From the NCBI RefSeq assembly GCF_007176755.1, contig NZ_BJTV01000007.1:124001-188000 (forward strand): a stretch of DNA of 64,000 nucleotides, in the 5' to 3' direction. The position numbers and the translations under genes were made by a program. How positions within the stretch are numbered: position 1 is the stretch's first letter; the number at the start of each line of letters is the position of its first letter. Below the pieces are notes generated by a model. That model was given only the letters and a program-made list of their open reading frames with translations, ran no database searches and was not told the origin of the DNA. This document shows, one piece after another, positions 35,801-43,300 of the stretch. Origin of the DNA: Streptomyces sp. 1-11. GTDB taxonomy: Bacteria; Actinomycetota; Actinomycetes; Streptomycetales; Streptomycetaceae.

Positions 35801-36085
35801 GCCCTGGGGTACGCCGGACCGCTCGCTGCGTCCTACCGGCACGACACGGCCGCGGCATGCCGGTACTTCGTCGCGGCGCGCCAGGACGGGCGACCCGCGA
35901 TCGACGTGCCCGTCACGGTCGTGCTGGCCGACGACGACGAGGGCCTCGACGGCGACCCGAAGGAGTGGACGCGGTTCGCCGCGGACGTCTCGGTGCGCAC
36001 ACTGGAGCACGGCGGCCACTACTTCCTCGCGACCCGGCCCGCCGAGGTGGCCCGGATCATCGTGACCGCCGCCGACCCGACCTGA
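32870..36085 (+). CDS. NRPS, half-C / A / PCP / TE, Dab/Dap-like code
   Basis: A 1071-aa protein. Residues 1-215 match only the C-terminal half of a condensation domain (MNATTAYWREVLLGGG start) and lack HHxxxDG. The A domain has A3 YFTSGSTGEPKG (about 383), CFDISLWQ, CVSATGEPLK and NAYGLTETCDDTNHEV. Its pocket reads D-I-W-Q-S-T-A-D-D plus Lys, close to the syringomycin-type 2,4-diaminobutyrate code (DIWELTADDK). The PCP site is GSGGSSLSAL (Ser about 778). A fused thioesterase ends it: VCFPHAGGNAMN, GHSAGT (Ser about 909) and GGHYFL. With the SbnA-like gene nearby, 2,3-diaminopropionate is the likely substrate. It may be a terminal or a self-releasing loading protein. Confidence 0.88.
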   Translation: MNATTAYWREVLLGGGAVTLPRWSRQPAGTGEHEFTVPVDLSEAMLRLAGTLDADVGTVLLAAHAKAVGALTGEREIRVGFADREGATPLPCLVDLRHTTWRQLVAHVGALTAVMPRHTDLPAELAGDAPPFETAVGTGEPTAAWPDHPCLPLRIGLARRAGRTCLVLRCRQEVIDADYAARIAGYHLTALRLLTADPDAAHTLRPLLGEEELRFQLDELSGPDRELPDRRVHELIAEVARSRPDAVAAVCGTERLTYQELDDRANQAAHALLAAGLQPEDVVAVVTERNLGWLIALLAILKAGGCYLPVEPQFPAERVTGMLRRAGCGVALVDPAGRGVAEEVAKSLPGLRVRSVAQLLREGHPASDPGVPVPAGRLAYIYFTSGSTGEPKGVMCEQAGMLNHMLAKVDDLGVRCGTVVAQTAPQCFDISLWQVAAPLLAGGTVVIVPQPVLLDVEEFVAELDHRRIEVIQLVPSYLDVLLTELARHPRELPALRCVSATGEPLKAALVRRWFERFPDVPLVNAYGLTETCDDTNHEVMDRAPDGARVSLGRPVPGAKVYVVDRDLMPVPLGAPGEIVFSGVCISRGYVNDPVRTCTAFPPSPHHRGQRLYRSGDFGRWAPDGRLEFSGRKDAQVKIRGFRIETEEIEDRLLRVPEVREAAVIATGAGEREQRLAAFHSSPPALPVAALADALSRHLPEYMVPADWYWLDTLPLTGNGKVDRKELARIADGLHRTSIAGDEPRTQAERRLAAVWADVLGVPPAQVGRTQDFFGSGGSSLSALRMVIALDRSITLGDVTRRPVLADLARILDGQQSRAGGRLHRLTPPGGPARGVLVCFPHAGGNAMNYVPLAKELAGSGWAVHGVEPPGHGLADGPHAEPLVEVAELAEQVAAEVAAIAPGRVLLWGHSAGTACALETARLLRRQGHEVERVFLGAQLPGETADRLAEIAGIGQVGDTEIITRLALESGAHELADAALGYAGPLAASYRHDTAAACRYFVAARQDGRPAIDVPVTVVLADDDEGLDGDPKEWTRFAADVSVRTLEHGGHYFLATRPAEVARIIVTAADPT

Positions 36086-36100
36086 GGGAGCGCCGACAAC

Positions 36101-36154
36101 GCCGGTGCCCGCCGGCGCGAAGGGTGGAGCCCCTTCGCGCCGGCGGGCACCGGC
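36101..36154. terminator. very strong bidirectional terminator, 24-bp perfect stem
   Basis: The arm 36101-36124 (GCCGGTGCCCGCC...) is the exact reverse complement of 36131-36154, with a 6-nt loop TGGAGC. It separates the plus-strand NRPS operon from the convergent amidinotransferase gene. Confidence 0.9.
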
Positions 36155-36168
36155 GGTTCGGCCGAGGG

Positions 36169-37320
36169 TCAGGTGAGCGGGGTGTAGTCCAGGTTGGGGA
36201 AGTAGTCCTCGCGGGTGCCCTCCCGGCGGACGTCCCAGGTGGCGCAGTGCAGGGAGCCGCCGAACTCGTAGACGTTGCGGAACGGTACCGGGAAGACCTC
36301 GAACCCGAGCTTGCTCAGCAGTTCCTGGAGCGCCTTCTCGCTCTCCTCACAGACGATCTTGGTGGGGGAGAGGCTGAGGACGTTGATCGACACCCACTTC
36401 GTCGACTGGCAGTAGGTGGGCATCTCGTCGTTCGTCAGACTCGGCTGCGGCGCCTCGACGAACTCCCAGTCGTTCGCGAGGAACATCTTCTCCTCGCCGT
36501 CACGGATGGGACGGTCGGGGTTGGTCAGGATCAGGCCGGGGCGCAGCGGAATGAACGTGGCGTCGATGTGCGAGGGGAAGAAGTCCAGCGGGAAGTGCAC
36601 CGGATGGACCCGGAAGCCCTGCGGCTCGAGGTGCCTGGTGATCCACTTGATGCCGGCCCGGTTGGTGGTCATGGACTCCTGCACGAGGACGTCCCGGCCC
36701 AGCCGGCACATGTCCGCGGCGTCGAAGACCACCTCGTCCTGGGTGACGCAGAACTCGAAGTTGTGCATCTCCCGGTGGCGCTTCTCCAGCGGCCAGTCCC
36801 AGAACTCCTCACGGTACATGGAGTCCGCCATGGTGGGCTTCGGCGCCACCGACCAGCTCATGCGGGGATCGGCGGCCAGGTAGCCGTAGACGAGTTCGCG
36901 GTACGCCTGGTACTCGAAGTAGCGCGACCGGCGGGACATGGTGGCTTCGAGGATCTCGTTGCCCAGCGTGATCATCACGTCCCGCGGGCACACGGCGCAG
37001 TACTGGTTCTCGACCTCGAACGTCGGGGTCTTCAGCGGTGCGGAGAAGTCCAGCGGCTCGGGGCGCCGCACGGTGATGTTCTGGGACTCGAGGAGGGCCA
37101 CCAGGCCGGCCAGTTCCTCGTTCGCCTTGTCGATGGTCGCCTGCGGCTTGGGCCCGGTGGGGAAGGGCCGCCGTTCGGCCGAGGGCGGCAGACCACGCTC
37201 CTGAGGCTTGTGTCCGGGTTCCGTCGGCTCGAAGCAGGCGTTGTCGGCGCTGCCCACAACGACTTCCTGCAGCGGGTCCCACTCGTTCCAGGAATTGACG
37301 ATCTTGGCGTCGGAGTGCAC
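36169..37320 (-). CDS. L-arginine:amine amidinotransferase (AGAT-like)
   Basis: A 383-aa enzyme of the glycine/inosamine amidinotransferase family. The start is GTG 37320, with GAGAGG about 10 nt upstream. It begins IVNSWNEWDPLQEVVVGSAD, the usual N-terminal motif. The catalytic triad is visible: Asp in FDAADMCR (about 200), His in FPSHIDATF (about 251) and Cys in GGSLHCATWDVRR (about 359). These enzymes move the amidino group of arginine to an amine through a Cys-amidino intermediate. In this cluster it probably converts a diamino acid side chain, or a free amine of the peptide, to a guanidine. Its promoter region holds the shared GTCCGGA motif. Confidence 0.92.
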   Translation of the reverse strand: MHSDAKIVNSWNEWDPLQEVVVGSADNACFEPTEPGHKPQERGLPPSAERRPFPTGPKPQATIDKANEELAGLVALLESQNITVRRPEPLDFSAPLKTPTFEVENQYCAVCPRDVMITLGNEILEATMSRRSRYFEYQAYRELVYGYLAADPRMSWSVAPKPTMADSMYREEFWDWPLEKRHREMHNFEFCVTQDEVVFDAADMCRLGRDVLVQESMTTNRAGIKWITRHLEPQGFRVHPVHFPLDFFPSHIDATFIPLRPGLILTNPDRPIRDGEEKMFLANDWEFVEAPQPSLTNDEMPTYCQSTKWVSINVLSLSPTKIVCEESEKALQELLSKLGFEVFPVPFRNVYEFGGSLHCATWDVRREGTREDYFPNLDYTPLT

Positions 37321-37499
37321 TCGTCGGCCGCCTCTCTTCTGCGACCGCCCTGCGACAGGCGGGGATGGCTGGGTGCTTCGGCCTCTGTCCGGGATCTCCC
37401 GTCGCGGGTCCGACGGGACCGGTCTCCTGCGGACCCGGTGGCTGTGACGGGGCTCCATCGGGTGGGTCCTCATTCGATCGCCACGGACGGGGCCGCTCC

Positions 37500-37518
37500 A
37501 GTCCGGAGAAGTCCGGAC
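37500..37518. promoter_or_regulatory. candidate pathway operator, site A
   Basis: AGTCCGGAGAAGTCCGGAC is two direct AGTCCGGA copies 10 bp apart, also readable as an inverted repeat GTCCGGA-GAAG-TCCGGAC. It lies between the divergent amidinotransferase and hotdog genes. It matches site B near 39040 at 18 of 19 positions on the opposite strand. Confidence 0.6.
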
Positions 37519-37660
37519 GGTGGCCGGCGCCGCCGCGTTGGACGATGTGTCCGGGGGATGTCGGACCGCCGCCGCCCGGCTCGCGGCCGGCCCGCATCGC
37601 CACTCGACGCGGGGCCCCGACCCAGCGAGAGGCCCTGCGCCCGACCCACGAGAGGTGATC

Positions 37661-38365
37661 GTGCCAGAGATCCGACAGCTCACCGTCGACGGCCGGTTCA
37701 ACGGGCCGGACGGCAGCGCCAACGGCGGCTACGTGTGCGGCTCCTTCGCCCGGCTGTGCCCGGCGCCGGTCGCGGTGACCCTGCACGCGCCGCCCCGTCT
37801 GGACCGTCCCCTGCGGGCCGAGGTGGGCGGCCGCAGAGCGCATCTGTGGGACGGCGACCAGCTGATCGCGACCGCCGCGCCCACGGAGCACCGGGTGGGC
37901 CATGTCGACCCGGTGTCGTGGGAGGAAGCGGTCCGGGCGTCCGGACTGTACCGGGGGCAGGTCAACCACCCGTATCCGCGCTGTTTCGCCTGTGGACCGG
38001 ACCGGGAACCGGGTGACGGGCTGCTGCTGGCCCCGGGCCCGGTGCCGGGCCGGGCGGCCACGGTCGCCTGCCCGTGGGTTCCGGACGAGGCGGCGGGGAC
38101 CGGCGAGGACGGCCGGGTGGCCGCAGAGTTCGTCTGGAGCGTCCTCGACTGCCCGTCCGGGTGGACCGCGGACCTGGTCGCCGCGCCGAGGGTGCTGGGC
38201 TGGATGCGCGCCGAACTGGAGACCTCGCCGGCCCCCGGGGACCGGTGTGTCGTGGTGGGCCGCCTCGACACCGGCGACGATCACGGCTTCGCCAGCACGT
38301 CGGTGCTGTACGACAGCCGGGGCACCGCGCTCGCCCGCGCCACCACGCGGTGGTACGCCCCGTAG
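37661..38365 (+). CDS. hotdog-fold thioesterase-like protein
   Basis: A 234-aa protein from the GTG at 37661, with AGAGG 5 nt ahead. The sequence (FNGPDGSANGGYVCGSFA, then YPRCFACGPDREPGDGL, then STSVLYDSRGTALARA) resembles actinobacterial hotdog-fold proteins of the thioesterase superfamily, including the conserved CFxCGP motif between two hotdog halves. No catalytic residue can be named with confidence. It is divergent from the amidinotransferase with the motif between them, so it is probably part of the cluster, perhaps in acyl-chain supply or editing. This is inferred from context. Confidence 0.6.
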   Translation: MPEIRQLTVDGRFNGPDGSANGGYVCGSFARLCPAPVAVTLHAPPRLDRPLRAEVGGRRAHLWDGDQLIATAAPTEHRVGHVDPVSWEEAVRASGLYRGQVNHPYPRCFACGPDREPGDGLLLAPGPVPGRAATVACPWVPDEAAGTGEDGRVAAEFVWSVLDCPSGWTADLVAAPRVLGWMRAELETSPAPGDRCVVVGRLDTGDDHGFASTSVLYDSRGTALARATTRWYAP

Positions 38366-38367
38366 GG

Positions 38368-38402
38368 GGCGCCGCGGCCGTCCCCGCACGGCGCCGCGGC
38401 CG
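38368..38402. repeat. 13-bp direct repeat between convergent genes, possible terminator
   Basis: GGCGCCGCGGCCG occurs at 38368-38380 and 38390-38402. The internally palindromic GCCGCGGC cores could fold into stable hairpins between the hotdog and DinB-like genes. Confidence 0.45.
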
Positions 38403-38425
38403 CCCCCGGGTGCGGCGCCGGGCGA

Positions 38426-38926
38426 TCAGTCCCGCGGGTGGTCGCCGGTACGGCCGTCCAGGAGTTCGCGCACGATGTCCATGTGCCCGACGTGGCGGGC
38501 GGTTTCCTCGATCATGTGAATGAGCGTCCAGCGCAGCGTCACGGACTCGCCGTGCCAGGCGGTGCCCACCGCGTCCACGTCCAGCTCGTCGATCACCTTG
38601 TCGGACGCGGCGCGGGCCCGGCCGTAGAACGCCACGATGTCGGCCGTCGTCTCCGAGGGCGTGGGGCGCAGATCGGCTTCCGGGTCGTCGTCGTCGAACG
38701 GCAGCGGTTCCGTCTCACGTCCGAACGTCTCGCAGAACCAGCCGTACTCGGTGGCGGCCAGGTGCTTCACGAGCCCCAGCAGCGAGGTCCCGGACGGCGT
38801 CATCGGCCGTCTCACCTGGTCTTCGTCGAGACCCTGGAGTTTCCAGAGCACCACGTCGCGGTGCCGGTCGAGGCTGATGCGCAGACTGTCCTTCTCGCCG
38901 CCTGTGGCAGGCACACGCTGGGTCAT
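38426..38926 (-). CDS. DinB/DUF664-family protein
   Basis: A 166-aa protein with the DinB-like four-helix layout. Conserved features are TSLLGLVKHLAATEYGWF (first metal His) and ESVTLRWTLIHMIEETARHVGHMDIV (second and third His in HMIEETARHVGH). Actinobacterial members include mycothiol-dependent transferases, so a thiol-transfer or detoxification role is possible. The ATG is at 38926. It is flanked by cluster genes but nothing ties it to peptide synthesis; it may be a bystander or a resistance function. Confidence 0.82.
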   Translation of the reverse strand: MTQRVPATGGEKDSLRISLDRHRDVVLWKLQGLDEDQVRRPMTPSGTSLLGLVKHLAATEYGWFCETFGRETEPLPFDDDDPEADLRPTPSETTADIVAFYGRARAASDKVIDELDVDAVGTAWHGESVTLRWTLIHMIEETARHVGHMDIVRELLDGRTGDHPRD

Positions 38927-39031
38927 GCGCGCACAGTAACAGCACGGTCGGCGGCCGCACCGTCGGTCCGGGACCCGGCACACCGAAGGCTTCGCCCACG
39001 CACCGGCCGTGGCCGCCCGGGTCCTGGCCGC

Positions 39032-39051
39032 AGTCCGGGCTTCTCCGGACT
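39032..39051. promoter_or_regulatory. candidate pathway operator, site B
   Basis: The minus strand reads AGTCCGGAGAAGCCCGGAC (39033-39051), 18/19 identical to site A. On the plus strand it is also an inverted repeat AGTCCGG-GCTTCT-CCGGACT (39032-39051). It lies 84-103 bp upstream of the P450 start. Confidence 0.6.
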
Positions 39052-39134
39052 CCAGCATTCGCCGTCACGGCGATGCAATGGGGATCCGGCCGTTGAGCGG
39101 TGGCTGGCCATCGACCCGCGGGAGATCGAGCAGC

Positions 39135-40385
39135 ATGAGAATACCCACCTCAGTGGATGTCACCGAGGACATGGACCTGGACGCGGTCGACCTCGTCGAC
39201 CCCCGGTTGTACTCGGAGGGAGATCCGCACCCCGTCTGGGCCGCGATGCGCAAGTACGACCCGGTGCGCTGGCACCCCGTCGGCAGCGACCTGGGATTCT
39301 GGTCGGTGACCACCCTGGAGCACGGCTCCTGGGTGCTGCGCGACCACGAGACCTTCACGTCCCAGCGCGGCACCCTGCTCAACCTGCTCGGCAAGGACGA
39401 CCCGGCCGGCGGCCAGCAGATGGCCGCCACCGACCCGCCCCGGCACACCAAGATGCGCGAGCCGCTGCAGCGCGCGCTCGCCATCAAGTCGGTGGAACGT
39501 TCCTCGGAGCAGATCAGGGCCCACGTGCGCCGGCTGCTGGAACCGGCCATGTCCCGGGAGCCCTTCGACATCGCCGAGGCGGCCACCCACCTGCCCATGG
39601 CCGTGACCGGAATGCTGATGGGCCTGCCGGAGGAGGACTGGCCCCGGCTGACCAGGCTCACCCTGATGTCCATCGCCCCGGACGACCCGGAGTACACGGT
39701 GGCGGGCGGTCCGGACGCCGCGCTGCGGCAGGCCCATCGCGAACTCTTCGCCTACTTCGCCGACGTGGTCAGGGAACGGCAGCGGGACCTCAGCGACGAC
39801 CTGATCAGTCTGCTGCTCTCCATGGAGTTCGAGGGCCGCAAGCTGGGGCTCGGCGAGGTGCTCTCCAACTGCTACAGCCTGCTGCTCGGCGCCAACGTCA
39901 CCACGCCCTACGTGCCCACAGCGGCCCTGGACTCGCTCATCGGCACCCCCACCCTGCGCGAACTGCTGGACGGCGCCGACGGGGTCACCGTCTCGACGGC
40001 GGTCGAGGAGGCGCTGCGGTGGGCCTCGCCCGCCAACCACTTCATGCGGCACGCCCTGCGTGACGTGGAGATCGGCAACCGCAAGGTGCGGTCCGGCGAC
40101 GCGGTGGTGGTCTGGCTGGGCTCCGCGAACCGGGACGAGGCGGCGTTCGCCGACCCGTTCACCTTCGACCTCCGCCGCAAACCGAACCGGCACATCGCCT
40201 TCGGCGCGGGTGGCCACTACTGCATCGGACACACGGTCGCCAGGGTCACCCTGCGCGCCCTGTTCGACGAGATCCTCAGCGTCTTCTCCGACATCGAACG
40301 GGCCGGTGAGGTCGAGCACCTCGCGTCGAACTTCGTGGCCGGTATCAAGCACATGCCCATCGTCGGGGAGGTCCGCAGCAGGTGA
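39135..40385 (+). CDS. cytochrome P450
   Basis: A 416-aa bacterial class P450. The ATG at 39135 has GGGAG 10-15 nt upstream. Visible motifs: ATDPPRHTKMREPLQ (C-helix), ExxR as EEALRWA, and the heme loop FGAGGHYCIGHTVARV (Cys about 362). The I-helix reads LLLGANVTTPYVP; the usual acid-Thr pair is replaced by V-T. This could alter proton delivery or reflect a substrate held by a carrier protein. It is first in an operon with the FAAL-NRPS gene (GTGA overlap), so it probably hydroxylates the fatty acid or an amino acid of the product. A ferredoxin gene is not adjacent. Confidence 0.92.
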   Translation: MRIPTSVDVTEDMDLDAVDLVDPRLYSEGDPHPVWAAMRKYDPVRWHPVGSDLGFWSVTTLEHGSWVLRDHETFTSQRGTLLNLLGKDDPAGGQQMAATDPPRHTKMREPLQRALAIKSVERSSEQIRAHVRRLLEPAMSREPFDIAEAATHLPMAVTGMLMGLPEEDWPRLTRLTLMSIAPDDPEYTVAGGPDAALRQAHRELFAYFADVVRERQRDLSDDLISLLLSMEFEGRKLGLGEVLSNCYSLLLGANVTTPYVPTAALDSLIGTPTLRELLDGADGVTVSTAVEEALRWASPANHFMRHALRDVEIGNRKVRSGDAVVVWLGSANRDEAAFADPFTFDLRRKPNRHIAFGAGGHYCIGHTVARVTLRALFDEILSVFSDIERAGEVEHLASNFVAGIKHMPIVGEVRSR

Positions 40386-43300
40386 ACGACCGTCGCACCC
40401 TGGTCGACGTCCTGCGGGAACGTGCTGACCGGACACCTGAGCTGACCTGCTTCGAGTTCGCCGGGGACGGGGAGGCCGAGCGGGTCGTCAGCTACCAGCA
40501 GCTCGACCGGCGGGCCGCTGAGGTCGCCGGGGTGCTCCGCGAACACGGACTCACCGGGCAGCGCGCGCTGCTGCTGTACCCGCCCGGGCCGGACTACGTC
40601 GCCGCGTTCTTCGGCTGCCTGTACGCCGGGGTCGTCGCCGTCCCGGTGTACCTGCCGACCGGGCGGCTCGGGATCACCAGGATGCTGGCGGTGGCCGGTG
40701 ACGCCGGCACGAAGGTCGCGCTGAGCACAGCCGCCGTCCGCGCCGAGTACGCGGCACAGCCCCTCGTGGACTCGCTCGACTGGCTCCTCACCGACGAGCC
40801 CGCGCAGACGGCCGCGCGTCACCGGACGGCACGGGCCGTCCAGCCGGCCGACCTGGCCTTCCTGCAGTACACCTCCGGATCCACCGGCTCCCCCAAGGGC
40901 GTCAAGGTGCGGCACGGGAACCTGATGGAGAACCTCGCGGTCATCGGCCGCGTGCTGCAGCCCGACGCCGACACCAGAGCCGTCAGCTGGCTGCCGCCGT
41001 ACCACGACATGGGGCTGATCGGCGGGATCCTGCAACCGGTGTACGCCGGTTTCCCGTGCACGCTGCTGAGCCCGACGGGTTTCCTGCGCAAGCCCCTGCG
41101 CTGGCTCGAGGCGATCAGCCGGCACCGGGCGACCGCCACGGCGGCGCCCGACTTCGGCTACCGCGAATGCGTCCGGCGCATCGGCGAGCAGGAGCGCGCG
41201 GGGCTCGATCTCAGCACCTTGCGGCACGCGATGATCGGCGCCGAGCCGGTCCGCGGCGACACCGTCGAGGACTTCGCACGTGCCTTCGCCGGCACGGGCT
41301 TCCGGCGCTCGTCGTTCCACCCGTGCTACGGCCTCGCCGAGGCCACCTTGTTCGTGACCGGAGGGAGGTCCCCGGCCGGCCCGCGCGTCGTCGAGGTCGG
41401 CCGCCGGGAGCTGGAGGAGGGCGAGGCGGTGCTCGCCGCCGGCCCGGACGGCGGGCCGACCGCGTCGTTCACCGGATGCGGGCGCCCCCAGGGCGAGGAC
41501 CTGGTCGTCGTGGTGGACCCGGAGAACGGCGGGGCCCGTCTTCCGGGCCAGGTCGGTGAGGTCTGCGTCAGCGGCCCGAGCGTGACCGGCGGGTACTGGG
41601 GCGACACCGGCACCTCCTCCGCCTTCGGTGTGGAACTGCCCGGTCACCCGGGCCGCTCCTTCCTCCGTACCGGCGACCTCGGCTTCGAGCTCGACGGTGA
41701 ACTGTTCGTCACCGGCAGGCTGAAGGACCTGATGGTCGTCCGGGGACGCAATCACTACGCGGAGGACATCGAGCGGACGGCGAGCCGCAGCCACCCGTCG
41801 CTGCGGCTCGGCCGGTCGGCCGCGTTCTCGGTGGACGCCGACGGCGAGGAGCGGGTCGTGCTCGTGCACGAGATCGCGCCCAGGCCCACGGCCGAGGAGG
41901 TGCCCCGTGTGCTGTCAGCGGTGCGCGAGGCGGTCGCCTCCGAGCACGGCCTCGCCCTGCGCGACGTGGTGCTGGTCCGCTCGGGTGCCATCGACCGCAC
42001 CACCAGCGGCAAGGTCCGCCGCGACGCCATGCGACGGCAATGGCTGGACGGAAAACTGGCACCGGTGGCCGCGGCCCCTGAGAGCGAGGCCGGGAACCGG
42101 GCCACGCACAGTGCCCTGACCCGGACCGTGGCCGCCGCGCTCGAAGTCGCTCCCGACCGGATCCGGCCAACGGAGAGCCTGCTGGGGCAGGGCCTGGACT
42201 CGCTGCGGGCGGTCCGCTTGATCGTCGAACTGTCCCGGACGTACGGCGTGGAACTCACCGTCGACCGGCTGCTCGACGGGCTGACCCCCGCCCAGCTGGA
42301 GACACTGGTCACCCGGCGGGACTCCGCCGAGTCGCGCGTCACCGGTCCGCCACGACGGACGACCGCCCCGGACACCCCGAAGCCGTCCAGGGCCCAGGAG
42401 GTGATGTGGCTGCTGGACCAGATGGGCGCCGGCAGTGCCTATCACGTCCACGGCGGCGTACGGCTCACCGGGCCGGTCGACCCCGACCTGCTCGGCCAGT
42501 GCCTGAACGACCTGACACTCCAGTACCCGGTCCTGCGCTCGGCCTTCGTCCAGGACGCCGAGAGCTCGCTCACGACGGTCGTCCGGCCCGCCGGACCGAC
42601 ACCGCTGCGCCGGGTCGATCTCACCGGCACGGACGGCGCCGAACGGGACAGCCGCTTCGATCAGGTGGTCGAGGAACACGCCACCGCGAAGTTCGACCTG
42701 ACGACCGGTCCGCTGCTGCGGGCCGTCCTCGTCCAGCGCGATGCCGACGACTGGTACCTCGGCATCGCCGCCCACCACATCGTCGTCGACGGATGGTCGC
42801 TCGGTGTGCTGCTGCGCCGTCTCGGCGAGCGGTACGCCGGGCGAGCGACGGGCGGCACCCCGCCGGCACCGGCCGCTCCCACCGGCCCGCGCACCGCACC
42901 GGGCCCGTCCTGGAGCGACGACGACGCCGCGTTCTGGCGGGAGACGCTCGGTTCCGCCGTCCCGCTCGACCTTCCACTCGACGCTCCACCGCCGCAGTCG
43001 CCCACCTGGCGCGGCGACTCGCTGCGATTCGGGTTCAGCCCCCGACAGGCCGGCCGGCTCAGGCAGTACGCCAGGTCCCGGCAGGCCACCCTCTTCATGG
43101 TGCTGCTCACCGGCCTGGGCGCCGTACTGGAGCGGTGGAGCGGTCAGGACGACTTCGTCGTCGGCACCCCGGCCGCCGGACGGGACCACGAGACGGCCGA
43201 TGAGGTGGGGCTGTTCGCCAACGTGGTGCCGCTGCGGATCGACACCTCCGGCGCACCGGCCTTCGGTGAACTGCTGGCCAGGGTCCGGACCCGCTGCCTC

